Source: Clostridiales bacterium
GTDB taxonomy: Bacteria; Bacillota; Desulfotomaculia; Desulfotomaculales; VENG01
Reading direction: 5' to 3'
DNA length: 64,000 nucleotides
Assembly (NCBI GenBank): GCA_021736985.1
Contig: JAIPEW010000004.1
Location: forward strand, 1-64,000
How positions within the stretch are numbered: position 1 is the first letter of the stretch; each line of letters begins with the position of its first letter. A model generated the notes under the pieces. The model made no database searches and was not told where the DNA came from. It worked only from the letters and a program-made list of their open reading frames with translations. Position numbers and translations under genes: made by a program. Positions 29,333 through 42,871 of this stretch are shown in pieces.

Positions 29333-30590
29333 CTACTTTATAAATTCTCTGGGGTCAGTTATCTTGCCCACCAGTGCTGATGCTGCTACAGTAGCAGGCG
29401 ACGCCAGGTGGATGTAAGCACTGCTGTTCCCCATACGTCCTTTGAAATTGCGGTTAGCGGTTGAAATAACATTCTCACCATTTGACGGCACACCATTATG
29501 GGTTCCTACACAAGGACCGCAACCAGGTGTTACAACAGCTGCACCAGCCTCTATCAGCTCTTGTAGAGTACCTTCCTGCATTGCCTGTAAATAAATATTT
29601 TTAGATGCCGGTGCTACAATGAAACGGACATCCGGGTTTACTTTACGACCTTTTAAAATTGACGCTGCTATTCTCAAGTCTTCCAGGCGGCCATTAGTAC
29701 ATGTCCCTAATACAGCCTGGTTTACAGGTGTACCACTTACCTGGGAAACCGGGCTTACATTATCCACGGTATGAGGCATGGCTACCTGCGGCTCGAGTGA
29801 AGATACATCGTATTCTTTTATATTATAATAGCTGGCATCAGTATCCGCCTCTACTTTTTCAAAACTTTCACTGGTAAATTGCTTCAACCAGTTGAATGTT
29901 TTTTCATCAGCCTCCATAAGACCGGCCTTAGCACCCATTTCAATAGCCATGTTAGAAATAGTGAACCTTGCATCCATAGAAATATTACTGATGGCTTCTC
30001 CAGTATATTCCGCAGCCATGTAAGTAGCTCCGTCAGCAGTTATATTACCAATAAGATAAAGTATTAAATCTTTTGAATATACTCCTGCCTGCAATTGACC
30101 ATTGCAAACAAATTTAAGTGTTTCCGGAACTTTGAACCACATTTGCCCTGAAATAAGCCCACCAGCAAGATCTGTTGACCCTACACCGGTAGAAAAAGCA
30201 TTCAGAGCACCATAAGTACAAGTGTGTGAATCTGCGCCAATAACCAGGCTACCGGGGCCTACTTTGCCACTCTCCGGCACTACCTGGTGGCATACACCTT
30301 CACCAATATCATAAAGATGTACCCCTTTTGACTTTACAAAATCCCTCATCATTTTATGCAATGCTGATACACCATCATTGGGACTAGGTGAACTATGATC
30401 TATTACCAGGGCAATTTTGTCTTTATCAAAGACTGCTTCACCATTCATTTCTTCAAAAGCTTTTATAGCCAATGGCGAAGTACCATCCTGCCCCATAATA
30501 AAATCAAGACCAGCTACAACAATATCACCTGCTTTTACTTGCTTTCCGCTGTGTTCTGACAAAATTTTCTCAATAATTGTCAAGCCCATT
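29333..30590 (-). CDS. 3-isopropylmalate dehydratase/aconitase-like large subunit
   Basis: MGLTIIEKILSEHSGKQVKAGDIV, GADSHTCTYGALNAFSTGVGSTD. Confidence 0.93.
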
Positions 30591-31751
30591 TTAAACCTTC
30601 TTTCCACCGTAATAGTCTTCAAAAATATACATTAACTCTTTGTCGAAAAGGGGACGTTTTAAAGACACAGTATGAGACCTTATAGTAGGAAGCAATTCAT
30701 TTGCCTGGTGCTCTGTGAGACGTATGCCAAATTCTGCATACTTATTTTTTAACGCAGCAGACCCCGAATGCTTGCCTACCATGATCTGCCTTTGCAAGCC
30801 TACTTCTTCCGGCATATACGGTTCGTAAGTCTTGGGATTTTTTATAGTCCCATCAGCATGTATTCCAGATTCATGAGCAAACATGTTAGAACCGACAATA
30901 GCTTTCCATGCTGGCAGTTCACGACCTGATGCGCGAGAAACATATTCTCCTAATTCGCGGAACATTTCGGTCTTAAATCCTAAATCCAGCTTATAAATAT
31001 GTTTTAATGCCATTACTACCTCTTCTAATGCGGCATTGCCTGCACGCTCTCCTAATCCAATAACTGTAACACCGATATGACTTGCACCTGCCCTTAACCC
31101 TTCAAGTGCATTTGCTGTTGCCATGCCAAAATCATTGTGCGTGTGCATTTCGATATCAATATCTACTTCATCTAAAATAGATTTAATCTTATGGTAAGTA
31201 GAACTGGGATCTAGAATTCCTACCGTATCACAATAACGCAGCCTGTCAGCGCCAGCTTGCTTAGCTGTCTCAGCAAATTTAACCAAAAAATCATGATCGC
31301 TGCGGGAAGCATCCTCTGCATTAACTGAGATATACATCCCTTCTTTTTTAGCAAAATCTGCAGCTTTACTTATTTGATCTAATACCCATTCCCTGGATTT
31401 TTTTAACTTGTGCTCAATATGAATATCAGAAGTAGAGATGGATATTGCTACTGAATCAACTCCACACTGTATAGAATCCTCAATATCGCTGATAACAGGG
31501 CGATTCCACCCCATTATACTTGATTTAAGACCAGCTTTGCATATATTAGTTATTGCTTCCTTCTCATCTCCACCCATTGTAGGAATACCAACTTCTAGCT
31601 GGTGTACACCCATTTCATCTAATAACTTGGCAATTCTAATTTTTTCCCTATTCGCAAAAACTACCCCCGCAGTTTGTTCTCCATCCCGGAGGGTAGTATC
31701 TACAACAGTTACGTTATCGTTAATTAATTGCTTGTTTACCAAATGTATCAT
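30591..31751 (-). CDS. Homocitrate synthase / Re-citrate synthase family (NifV/LeuA-like)
   Basis: VTVVDTTLRDGEQTAGVVF, HTHNDFGMATANALEG, HESGIHADG. Confidence 0.9.
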   Translation of the reverse strand: MIHLVNKQLINDNVTVVDTTLRDGEQTAGVVFANREKIRIAKLLDEMGVHQLEVGIPTMGGDEKEAITNICKAGLKSSIMGWNRPVISDIEDSIQCGVDSVAISISTSDIHIEHKLKKSREWVLDQISKAADFAKKEGMYISVNAEDASRSDHDFLVKFAETAKQAGADRLRYCDTVGILDPSSTYHKIKSILDEVDIDIEMHTHNDFGMATANALEGLRAGASHIGVTVIGLGERAGNAALEEVVMALKHIYKLDLGFKTEMFRELGEYVSRASGRELPAWKAIVGSNMFAHESGIHADGTIKNPKTYEPYMPEEVGLQRQIMVGKHSGSAALKNKYAEFGIRLTEHQANELLPTIRSHTVSLKRPLFDKELMYIFEDYYGGKKV

Positions 31752-32074
31752 CCTTTCTATATTTTAAAGCACTTCCATTAAATACACACGACTATAAACA
31801 ATATATCACAGATATATGCCGGTGAGAAGATTCTAGTTTTTATTTATACCGTATACTTAATGCCTACGATTGCTTACTTGAAATATGTAAAACCTGTTAT
31901 TGATTCTTGTTACTTTACCTGCCAGATAGTATTTTTGCAGGACCGGTGTGTATAGGCTAATCCATATAGGAAACTGATGAACTGGTCCAGGGTTAATTAA
32001 GTTTATATGTATTCCAACTGACAGAAAAATGGAATATATTACCGGCCCCGCATATTGTAATTATAGTTTTCTAA

Positions 32075-33520
32075 TTACATGTTGTCTAATTTTTCCTGTA
32101 ATATGCTATTAACTACCTGAGGATTTGCTTTTCCTTTTGTTGCCTTCATAACCTGGCCAACTAAAAATCCCATGGCTTTTTTCTTTCCAGCCTTGTAGTC
32201 TTCTACCGACTTGTCATTATTACTTATAACTTCTTTAACAATATCTTCAATAGCATTCTCATCAGAAATTTGTACAAGACCTTTCTCTTCAACTATGGCC
32301 GATGGAGTTTTATTTGTCTCGAACATTTCTTCAAATACCGTTTTGGCTATTTTGTTACTTATTGTGCCTTTATCGATTAACTTTAACATTTCAACAAGTT
32401 TTGAAGGTTTAAGGCCGCACTGGTTTATTTCTATGTTATAAGCATTAAGAAGATGGGACAGGTCAACCATTACCCAGTTGCTGATTGTCTTAGGATTAGA
32501 ATATAACTTAACGCATTCATCAAAGAACTCTGCCAATTCCCTGTTTGCTGTTATAACACCGGCATCATAAGCTGGAATACCATATTCATTAACATACCTT
32601 TTTTTCTTTTGATCCGGTAGTTCGGGAAGTGATTGTTTTATTTCATTTATCCAATCCTTTGAAACAGCCAGAGGAACAAGGTCGGGTTCAGGAAAATACC
32701 TGTAATCATGAGCCTCTTCTTTGCTGCGCAGAGAGAGAGTTACACCTTGATCTTCGTCCCAGGTGCGTGTTTCTTGTATAACTCTGTTACCTTCATCTAA
32801 TACATCAATCTGCCTATCTATTTCATATTCCAATGCTCTTTGCAGCGATTTAAAAGAATTTAAATTTTTAAGTTCAGTTCTTGTACCCAGTTTTTCAGCT
32901 CCTACAGTCTTTAAAGAAACATTGGCATCACACCGCAAGGATCCTTCCTCCATTTTACAGTCACTTACACCAGTATATTGTATAATGGATTTTAACTTTT
33001 CAAGATAAGCTCTTGCTTCTTCCACCGAGCGCATATCAGGTTCAGAAACTATTTCAATTAAGGGAACCCCGGTACGGTTATAATCCACTAATGAATGGGT
33101 AGTTGTTGAGATGGTTCCCTGGTGAATTAATTTACCTGCATCTTCTTCCATGTGAATACGTGTTATACCAATATTTTTAGTCCCGTCTGGAGTATCTATT
33201 TCCAATACACCATATTGTGCAAGAGGCAAATCGTATTGAGATATTTGATAAGCTTTAGGCAAATCAGGGTAAAAATAATTTTTACGATCGAACTTGGAAA
33301 AACCTGCAATATCACAATCTAAAGCTAATCCTGCCAGTACAGCGTATTCAACTGCTTTTTTATTTAAAACCGGCAGCACTCCGGGTAATCCCAGGCAAAC
33401 AGGGCATACATTATAATTTGGCTCTGCACCAAATGCAGTGCTGCAGCTGCAGAATATCTTTGTTTCAGTTTTTAATTCTACATGTACCTCTAAACCAATA
33501 ACAACTTCATATTTAGGCAC
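32075..33520 (-). CDS. gatB: Asp-tRNA(Asn)/Glu-tRNA(Gln) amidotransferase subunit B
   Basis: [26 protein letters not shown] start inferred after GGGGGAAAG. Confidence 0.97.
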   Translation of the reverse strand: MPKYEVVIGLEVHVELKTETKIFCSCSTAFGAEPNYNVCPVCLGLPGVLPVLNKKAVEYAVLAGLALDCDIAGFSKFDRKNYFYPDLPKAYQISQYDLPLAQYGVLEIDTPDGTKNIGITRIHMEEDAGKLIHQGTISTTTHSLVDYNRTGVPLIEIVSEPDMRSVEEARAYLEKLKSIIQYTGVSDCKMEEGSLRCDANVSLKTVGAEKLGTRTELKNLNSFKSLQRALEYEIDRQIDVLDEGNRVIQETRTWDEDQGVTLSLRSKEEAHDYRYFPEPDLVPLAVSKDWINEIKQSLPELPDQKKKRYVNEYGIPAYDAGVITANRELAEFFDECVKLYSNPKTISNWVMVDLSHLLNAYNIEINQCGLKPSKLVEMLKLIDKGTISNKIAKTVFEEMFETNKTPSAIVEEKGLVQISDENAIEDIVKEVISNNDKSVEDYKAGKKKAMGFLVGQVMKATKGKANPQVVNSILQEKLDNM

Positions 33521-33533
33521 TTTCTTTCCCCCT

Positions 33534-34997
33534 TTACATGCTGGGTTTATTTTTATAATACCCTGTATTTTGTTCAAAAGTATATGCTGCCTGCAAAATA
33601 TTTCCTTCGTCAAAAGGTTTACCCATTAACTGGAGTCCCACGGGCAACCCTTCCACTAACCCGGCCGGCAGTGAAATAGCCGGTATTCCAGCCAGGTTAA
33701 CAGATTGAGTACATAAATCTACCAGGTACATTTGTAGCGGGTCATCAATCTTTTCACCACGCCTAAAAGGCAATACCGGGTTAGTAGGTGACATAAGCAA
33801 GTCATATTTTTCAAAGGCTTTATCAAAATCTTGTTTTATTAAAGTCCTAACCTTAAGAGCTTTATTATAATACGCATCATAATAACCTGCAGAAAGTGCA
33901 TATGTACCCAGCATAATACGCCTTTTTACTTCAGGACCAAATCCCTGGCTACGGGTTTTTTTAAACATATCAACAACATCCTGTACATCTTCTGCACGAT
34001 AACCATAACGAACGCCGTCATAGCGAGCCAGATTTGAACTTGCTTCTGCCGGGGCAATTAAATAATACGCTGCAAGAGCATATTCACTGTGCGGCAGACT
34101 TGTTTCTTCTACCTCTGCACCTAGAGAAGCCATTTTCTCAGCAGAATCTTCTATGGCTTTTTTTATTTTTTCATCAATTCCTTCACCCATAAACTCTTTA
34201 GGAATACCTATTTTAAAACCTTTCACGTTGTTATTTAAAAAGGTTGTATAATCAGGTACATTATACTCTACAGAAGTAGAGTCCTTTGGATCATAACCAC
34301 ATATTGCACTTAATAACCATGCACAATCAGAAACATCTTTGGCAAAAGGTCCTATTTGATCTAATGATGATGCAAAAGCTATAAGCCCGTAACGTGAAAC
34401 TGCACCATATGTTGGCTTCATTCCTACGATGCCGCAAAATGCTGCAGGCAGCCGTACAGATCCCCCGGTATCCGAGCCCAGACCAAGTACAGCCTCGTCT
34501 GCTGCCACTGCAGCAGCTGATCCCCCGCTGGATCCCCCGGGTACTCTTTCCTGAGCCCAGGGATTACGGGTAGAAAAAAAACCAGAATTTTCGCAGGAAG
34601 ATCCCATGGCAAATTCATCCATGTTTGTTTTACCAATCATAACAGCATTATTATCATTTAAGCGTTCTACTACAGTAGCATTATACGGTGGTATGTAATT
34701 ATGTAGAATATTAGAAGAGCAGGTAGTACGTATATTTTCTGTACACATGTTATCTTTGACAGCTACTGGTATACCTGTCAGAGGTGGTATTTCATCACCA
34801 TTAATTATTTTCTTATCAATCTCACGTGCTTTTTCTAATGCACTGTCCCTGGTAACAGTAATATAAGAGCAAATATTCTCATCTACTTTTTCTACGCGAT
34901 TTAATACAGATTGTATAATTTCTTCACAGGTAACTTCTTTATTTATAAGCATTTTATGCAGCTGGTTAGCAGTGTGCTGAAATAATTCCACTTTCAA
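33534..34997 (-). CDS. gatA: Asp-tRNA(Asn)/Glu-tRNA(Gln) amidotransferase subunit A
   Basis: Amidase signature [38 protein letters not shown]. Confidence 0.97.
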   Translation of the reverse strand: MKVELFQHTANQLHKMLINKEVTCEEIIQSVLNRVEKVDENICSYITVTRDSALEKAREIDKKIINGDEIPPLTGIPVAVKDNMCTENIRTTCSSNILHNYIPPYNATVVERLNDNNAVMIGKTNMDEFAMGSSCENSGFFSTRNPWAQERVPGGSSGGSAAAVAADEAVLGLGSDTGGSVRLPAAFCGIVGMKPTYGAVSRYGLIAFASSLDQIGPFAKDVSDCAWLLSAICGYDPKDSTSVEYNVPDYTTFLNNNVKGFKIGIPKEFMGEGIDEKIKKAIEDSAEKMASLGAEVEETSLPHSEYALAAYYLIAPAEASSNLARYDGVRYGYRAEDVQDVVDMFKKTRSQGFGPEVKRRIMLGTYALSAGYYDAYYNKALKVRTLIKQDFDKAFEKYDLLMSPTNPVLPFRRGEKIDDPLQMYLVDLCTQSVNLAGIPAISLPAGLVEGLPVGLQLMGKPFDEGNILQAAYTFEQNTGYYKNKPSM

Positions 34998-35009
34998 TCC
35001 TCCTTTTTC

Positions 35010-35291
35010 TTACACAATTTTAGGTACCCTGAAATAATTACCTTCCCTGTCCGGAGCATTTGATAATGCCTTTTCAGAATCCATTTGTTCTCCCGGTTTG
35101 TCTTCTCTTAATACGTTCTTAAGCGGCAGTACATGGGGAGTAGGCGGGACATCATCTGTATCCAACTCTTTAAGTTTCTCGAAATATTCCATTATGGCAC
35201 TTAGCTGTTTAGTATAGAGCTCTTTTTCTTCTTCTGACAATTCAAGCCGTGCTAGCGTCGCTACATGTTCAACATCAGATTTGCTTATCAT
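35010..35291 (-). CDS. gatC: Asp-tRNA(Asn)/Glu-tRNA(Gln) amidotransferase subunit C
   Basis: MISKSDVEHVATLARLELSEEEKE. Confidence 0.95.
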   Translation of the reverse strand: MISKSDVEHVATLARLELSEEEKELYTKQLSAIMEYFEKLKELDTDDVPPTPHVLPLKNVLREDKPGEQMDSEKALSNAPDREGNYFRVPKIV

Positions 35292-35343
35292 AACAACACC
35301 TTCCTTGTAATACTTTAATATTTTATAAATCCATAGAATAACG

Positions 35344-37356
<2,013 letters not shown>

Positions 37357-37536
37357 CTATATACCCCCTCACGAGCTTTTTCCTTACTACCGACTATGAA
37401 AACTCTTCTAACAACCAGGTGGAGGTCCGGGGCAAAGGGCAGAAGTGGAAATTAGAGGTGGGAAAAAGAAAAAGTCTACGCAGCAGACTTCCTCAAATTT
37501 TCACATTTCCTACCTCCCAAATCACACTTCGCAAAT

Positions 37537-37612
37537 GACGGGCTATGCAGCGCACCCAGACTCCGCTACCTTCCGGAAATTCACCGGCCCTGGCCATAGT
37601 TTTCAGGTAGTT
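37537..37612 (+). repeat. Dispersed intergenic repeat copy A
   Basis: TATGCAGCGCACCCAGACTCCGCTACCTTCCGGAAATTCACCGGCCCT..., matches reverse complement of 55345-55430. Confidence 0.75.
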
Positions 37613-37648
37613 TTCGAATTAAAAAATTATGATAAGGAAGAGAATATT

Positions 37649-39802
37649 TTAATTCTGCCTTTCAAGCGGGGCATAACATGCCATAAGTGTTTTTATTCCC
37701 AATCCCGTAAAATTAACTTTTATTTCCTGCTTATCTCCATGCCCCCTGATATCGGTTACTATCCCGTTGCCCCACTTGCGGTGATACACATGGTCACCAG
37801 GTACAAAAGAAGATGAACTGCCGTATTCTTCGCGGGTTTTAGCATATTCATTCTCAAAAGTAGGATTTTCCGCATCCAACGGGTCTCTTGTAGTTATACA
37901 CTCTTCAGGTATTTCTTTTAAAAACCGGGATGATTTATTAGCCCTGGTATATCCATACAATGTTCTTTGATAGCAGTGCGTAATGTAAAGCCTTTCCCGG
38001 GCCCTGGTTATTCCCACGTAGCATATACGCCTTTCTTCTTCCATTTCCGCAGGCTCGTTTAAACTGCGGGCATGTGGAAAAATCCCTTCTTCCATACCAG
38101 CCAAAAACACCACTGGAAATTCCAGTCCTTTTGCACCATGCAGTGTCATCATAGTAATTTGGTCACTATCTTCATCATAATTATCCATGTCTGTAACCAA
38201 TGCAAGGCCAGATAAAAAATCTTCTAAGCTGCCCTCCGGTTGTTCCCGATCAAATTCCTGTGTTACAGTTAGAAATTCTTGCAAATTTTCCTGGCGGGTT
38301 TGCGACTCTTTACTATTTTCTTTCTGCAGAAAATGCCAGTAACCTGTACGAAACAAAGTTTCCTCGGTAAGTTCAGTCACACTTATATTTTCTTTTTTCT
38401 CCATAAGCAGCGCTAAACTTTCACCGAATTCTTTTGCTGCTGAACGTGTTTTAGCTGCAAGTTTATTTATTTTTTCAGCATTATTAAGTATTTCTATAAA
38501 ATTAACATTTCCAGAATCAGTCTGCTCCAATATTTTCTCAACTGAAACATTTCCAATACCCCTTTTAGGGACATTAATTATCCTGCGCAGGCTAACCCTG
38601 TCATATGGATTGACCAGCAGACGCAAGTATGCTATAAGATCTTTAATTTCTTTTCTCTCATAAAACCTGAGTCCCCCGACCATGGTATAAGGTATATTAT
38701 TATATAAAAACTTTTCTTCCAAAACTCTGGATTGAGCATGCGTCCGGTACAATACTGCCATATCATTATAGTTGTACCCTTTTTCTTTTAAACGTAATAC
38801 CCGGTCTGCTAAAAAACTTGCTTCTGCATGCTCATTATAACCGGTAAAAAGTATCACAAGATCTCCCTCCGGGCCCGCAGTCCAGAGTTTTTTATCTTTT
38901 CTTTCTACGTTATTACTTATGATATTATTAGCACTGTTTAATATAGTTTGTGTAGAACGATAATTTTGTTCTAAAAGAACTGTATGCGCATCAGAATAAT
39001 CTTTTTCGAAATCCAGTATATTCTGCATATCAGCCCCACGGAAGCGATATATACTTTGATCAGGATCTCCTACAACACATATATTACGGTGAGTTTGTGC
39101 CAGCATATTTACCAGGAAGTACTGAACATGGTTAGTATCCTGGTATTCATCAACCAGTATATATTTAAACTTATCCTGGTAATATTGAAGAACTGAGGGA
39201 TTTGACTGGAATAAACGGACTGTGACCATTAGTAGATCATCAAAATCCATAGCATTGTTTCGTAATAACTTATTCTCATACAGCTCGTAAACATCAGCAA
39301 CTTTTTCCTTAAAAAAATCATCTGCATCTAACTTATACTCCCGTGCAGTTTTCAAGCTGTTTTTAGCAGTTGAAATCGCCGACGCTACACTTCTGGGAGT
39401 AAATTTTTTTTCATCTATATCTAATTCTTTTAAACATTCTTTAATTACTGACTGCTTGTCAGACTCATCGTAAATTACAAAATTGTTGTTATAATTCATG
39501 AAACGAGCCTGAGATCTTAAAATACGCAGACAAGCAGCATGAAAAGTTGATACCCATAATTCCTTTGTCTCTTCAGGAATCATGTTACCTATTCTTTGTT
39601 TCATTTCAGCTGCTGCTTTATTCGTAAAAGTAATAGCCAGTATATTAGCAGGTGATACCCCAATATTTTCAATTAAATAAGCAATACGGCACGTTAATAC
39701 GCGTGTTTTTCCCGACCCTGCGCCAGCATGCACCAAAAGAGGGCCATTAACATGCTTTACTGCTTCTTTCTGGCTGTCATTCAAACCTTCTAAAATATTC
39801 AT
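37649..39802 (-). CDS. pcrA: ATP-dependent DNA helicase PcrA/UvrD
   Basis: LNDSQKEAVKHVNGPLLVHAGAGSGKTRVLTCRI. Confidence 0.97.
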   Translation of the reverse strand: MNILEGLNDSQKEAVKHVNGPLLVHAGAGSGKTRVLTCRIAYLIENIGVSPANILAITFTNKAAAEMKQRIGNMIPEETKELWVSTFHAACLRILRSQARFMNYNNNFVIYDESDKQSVIKECLKELDIDEKKFTPRSVASAISTAKNSLKTAREYKLDADDFFKEKVADVYELYENKLLRNNAMDFDDLLMVTVRLFQSNPSVLQYYQDKFKYILVDEYQDTNHVQYFLVNMLAQTHRNICVVGDPDQSIYRFRGADMQNILDFEKDYSDAHTVLLEQNYRSTQTILNSANNIISNNVERKDKKLWTAGPEGDLVILFTGYNEHAEASFLADRVLRLKEKGYNYNDMAVLYRTHAQSRVLEEKFLYNNIPYTMVGGLRFYERKEIKDLIAYLRLLVNPYDRVSLRRIINVPKRGIGNVSVEKILEQTDSGNVNFIEILNNAEKINKLAAKTRSAAKEFGESLALLMEKKENISVTELTEETLFRTGYWHFLQKENSKESQTRQENLQEFLTVTQEFDREQPEGSLEDFLSGLALVTDMDNYDEDSDQITMMTLHGAKGLEFPVVFLAGMEEGIFPHARSLNEPAEMEEERRICYVGITRARERLYITHCYQRTLYGYTRANKSSRFLKEIPEECITTRDPLDAENPTFENEYAKTREEYGSSSSFVPGDHVYHRKWGNGIVTDIRGHGDKQEIKVNFTGLGIKTLMACYAPLERQN

Positions 39803-39947
39803 GATAATCCTCCCGTAAACTGTTGGACAAATACTCTGGTAAATTATATCACACTAGTTAAATGCAATACAGGTCTATACCCCTAGCTGATATAATTTAT
39901 CTATTAATGCTGAATTTGCTGGAATCTATACTAGACATACAGGTTCA

Positions 39948-39985
39948 TAAAAAGAGAGAACATTATTGTATGTTCTCTCTTTTTA
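39948..39985 (-). terminator. Terminator after his operon
   Basis: AAAGAGAGAACATACAATAATGTTCTCTCTTTTT. Confidence 0.85.
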
Positions 39986-39991
39986 TAGGCT

Positions 39992-40290
39992 TTATTTTTT
40001 TCTTTTTTCTAGTTCATAAAAAATTTCACCGGGAGTTATTCCCTTTTCTGCTAGAAGCACCAGTAGATGGTATATGAAATCCCCGCATTCGTATATTGTA
40101 TTTTCTCTATCATTGCTTTTAGCTCCTATAATTATCTCTGCACACTCTTCACCGAGTTTCTTTAATATCTTATCCTGGCCTTTTTCAAATAAGTATGTTG
40201 TATAAGAACCTTCCGGCATAGTTGATTTTCTGTTCAATATAACCTTATATAAATCATCTATTATTGCACAGACATCCTTTTCCGGGAAAA
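39992..40290 (-). CDS. hisE: Phosphoribosyl-ATP pyrophosphatase (HisE); 5' end has no ordinary start codon (open to the hisI A9 run)
   Basis: PEGSYTTYLFEKGQDKILKKLGEECAEIIIGAKS; upstream in-frame IVFPEKDVCAIIDDLYKVILNRK supplies the expected first helix. Confidence 0.85.
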
Positions 40291-40698
40291 CTATTTTTTT
40301 TTACCGTAAACTTCACCGGGATCAAATAACTTTTCTCCTTTTATAATAACCGTTCCATCTTCTTGAATTTTATTATGAAAACAGCTGAAATATCCCTTAT
40401 GGCACGCAGCATTTTTCTGCTCAGCTTGCACCAGGAGCGTATCAGCGTCACAATCAAAAAATATGTCTCTTACTATTTGATTATTCCCGGAAGTTTCCCC
40501 TTTGTGCCACAGCGTCTGTCTGCTGCGGCTCCAGAACCATGTTTCTCCGCTCTCTATTGTTTTTTCAACAGCAAGCTTGTTCATATAAGCCATCATTAAT
40601 ACGTCTTTCGTGTTAACGTCTTGAATAATGGCCGGAATAAGCCCGTCGGAATTGTACTTTAAATTATCAACATCAAATGACATAACCTTACACCTCAT
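40291..40698 (-). CDS. hisI: Phosphoribosyl-AMP cyclohydrolase
   Basis: VLMMAYMNKLAVEKTIESGETWFWSRSRQTLWHKGETSGN. Confidence 0.96.
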   Translation of the reverse strand: MRCKVMSFDVDNLKYNSDGLIPAIIQDVNTKDVLMMAYMNKLAVEKTIESGETWFWSRSRQTLWHKGETSGNNQIVRDIFFDCDADTLLVQAEQKNAACHKGYFSCFHNKIQEDGTVIIKGEKLFDPGEVYGKKK

Positions 40699-40739
40699 TT
40701 TAGCTCAATTAACCAGTAATATGCATTATTATTAATAAC

Positions 40740-41510
40740 TTATTCATCAGCCGGCAACCTAACGGGAACGTCATTATTATAAAGATACTGTTTAGTATCA
40801 TTAATCGTACACTCTTTAAAATGAAAAATGGAAGCAGCAAGAGCAGCACTTGCTTCACCAGCTGTCAGGCCATCTTTTAAATGTTCCATGGTTCCAACAC
40901 CACCGGAAGCAATTACAGGAATGTTAACTGCCCTGGATACAACTGCAGTCAATGAAATATCAAAACCACTTTTAGTACCATCCCGGTCCATGCTGGTAAG
41001 CAGTATTTCTCCGGCACCAAGCTTTTCTACCCTGCGGGCCCATTCTACGGCATCAATACCCGTTGAATTGCGCCCTCCGTGAGTATATATTTCCCATTTT
41101 TCTTTTCCTACTTGCCGGGCATCTACAGCTGCTGTTATACACTGGCTACCAAATACAGTTGAAGATTCTCTTATTATCTCCGGGTTTTTTATCGCAGCAG
41201 TATTTATAGAAACCTTGTCTGCCCCGGCATTTAATATGGCTCTTATGTCTTCAATTGTACTTATTCCGCCCCCTACCGTAAATGGAATAAATACTTCCCC
41301 TGCAGTGCGGTAAACCATATCCAGAGTAGTCTTTCGCTTTTCGTGTGAAGCAGTAATATCCAGGAAAACAAGTTCATCTGCACCTTCACGATCATAGAGC
41401 GCAGCAAGTTCAACAGGATCTCCTGCATCGCGTAAATTAATAAAATTAGTACCTTTAACTACTCTACCTCCGGCAACATCCAAACATGGTATAATACGCT
41501 TCATTAGCAT
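40740..41510 (-). CDS. hisF: Imidazole glycerol phosphate synthase subunit HisF
   Basis: [21 protein letters not shown]. Confidence 0.97.
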   Translation of the reverse strand: MLMKRIIPCLDVAGGRVVKGTNFINLRDAGDPVELAALYDREGADELVFLDITASHEKRKTTLDMVYRTAGEVFIPFTVGGGISTIEDIRAILNAGADKVSINTAAIKNPEIIRESSTVFGSQCITAAVDARQVGKEKWEIYTHGGRNSTGIDAVEWARRVEKLGAGEILLTSMDRDGTKSGFDISLTAVVSRAVNIPVIASGGVGTMEHLKDGLTAGEASAALAASIFHFKECTINDTKQYLYNNDVPVRLPADE

Positions 41511-42247
41511 ATACAGGTCTTATCTCCTCTAGCAATGGCTAAAGCTTCTTCTAAATTTACTGTTCCCGCATAAAGAGACTTGCCCATTATAACTCCTTCT
41601 ACGCCGAGATTCTCCATTTTTTTGAGAGCACTTACGTCTTCAAGTGTAGATATACCGCCTGACGCAATTACTTTCATCGATGTAGATTTTGCTATTTCAG
41701 ATATAGCATTGAAGTTAGGTCCTTTTAACGTGCCGTCCCGCCATATGTCAGTAAATATTATTCTTTTTACTCCCTTTTCACACATTTCCAGTGCCAGGTC
41801 TACCGCCATTTTCTCTGCGGTAAGCCCCCAACCTTCTATGGCAACCTTACCATTTCTAGCATCAATACCTACTACAATATTTTCACCATATTCTTTACAT
41901 CCTTCTTCTACAAGTTCTGGATTTACTATAGCTGCCGTCCCCAGGATAACCCGTGAAACACCCAGATTAACTAGATTTTCCACTGTTTCCATTTCTCGAA
42001 TTCCTCCACCAACTTGTATAGGTATGTTTACAGACTTAATGATATCACTAATTACCTCCATATTCTTAGGTGACCCGGTAAATGCGCCATCCAGGTCAAC
42101 AACATGCAGGTAACCGGATCCAGACTTCTCCCAAGCTCTGGCCACCTTGGCAGGCTCATCAGAGTAGACGGTTTCCATATCCGGCTTTCCTTCTACCAGG
42201 CGAACACATTGACCTGCTCGCAGGTCAATTGCCGGAATAATTAACAT
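41504..42247 (-). CDS. hisA: ProFAR isomerase
   Basis: [20 protein letters not shown]. Confidence 0.97.
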   Translation of the reverse strand: MLIIPAIDLRAGQCVRLVEGKPDMETVYSDEPAKVARAWEKSGSGYLHVVDLDGAFTGSPKNMEVISDIIKSVNIPIQVGGGIREMETVENLVNLGVSRVILGTAAIVNPELVEEGCKEYGENIVVGIDARNGKVAIEGWGLTAEKMAVDLALEMCEKGVKRIIFTDIWRDGTLKGPNFNAISEIAKSTSMKVIASGGISTLEDVSALKKMENLGVEGVIMGKSLYAGTVNLEEALAIARGDKTCIC

Positions 42248-42852
42248 TTTACAACCAACCCCCCAAAATTTCGCAAAATTCGCAGGCCCAGGGCACTGCT
42301 CTTTTCCGGGTGAAACTGTATACCAAAGATATTATTTTTAGTTACCCCTGAAACAAAGTTTATTCCATAATCAGTTCTTGTGACAATTATATCGTCAGTA
42401 TCTGGAGTTACAAAATATGAATGTACAAAATAAAATGCAGAGTACTCAGGGATATTGTTAAATAAAACACAATCGCTGGTAAATTGTACCTGGTTCCATC
42501 CCATGTGCGGAACTTTTAAACTTGCAGGCAGACGCTGCACCTTACCGGGAAATATCCCCAGTCCCTCAGTATTTCCATGTTCTTCACTGGTACTAAAAAG
42601 AACCTGGAACCCGAGACAAATGCCCATCAGCGGCTTATTATTTTCTACAGCTTCTAAAATAATTTTATCCATGCCGTACTTACAGATGTTCTTCATTGCA
42701 TCTCTAAAAGCACCCACACCTGGAACTACCAATGCCGAACACTCACGTGCTTCACCCGGATCATTAACAACTTTTGCAAAATAACCGCATTTTTCAAATC
42801 CCTTCACTACACTGCGAAGGTTCCCCATCCCATAATCAATAACACCTATCAC
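42241..42852 (-). CDS. hisH: Imidazole glycerol phosphate synthase subunit HisH
   Basis: IDYGMGNLRSV, GICLGFQVLF. Confidence 0.97.
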   Translation of the reverse strand: MIGVIDYGMGNLRSVVKGFEKCGYFAKVVNDPGEARECSALVVPGVGAFRDAMKNICKYGMDKIILEAVENNKPLMGICLGFQVLFSTSEEHGNTEGLGIFPGKVQRLPASLKVPHMGWNQVQFTSDCVLFNNIPEYSAFYFVHSYFVTPDTDDIIVTRTDYGINFVSGVTKNNIFGIQFHPEKSSALGLRILRNFGGLVVKC

Positions 42853-42871
42853 TGCAATAACCTACTTTCTT

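Noticed and set aside
29333-30622. leuC extended start (MKTITVERRFK)
   Set aside because: Overlaps the end of the upstream synthase gene; MGLTIIEKIL at 30590 is the family start.
41580-42113. Plus-strand 177-aa ORF antisense to hisA
   Set aside because: Shadow ORF opposite a strongly supported gene; low-complexity Ser/Pro/Ile composition.
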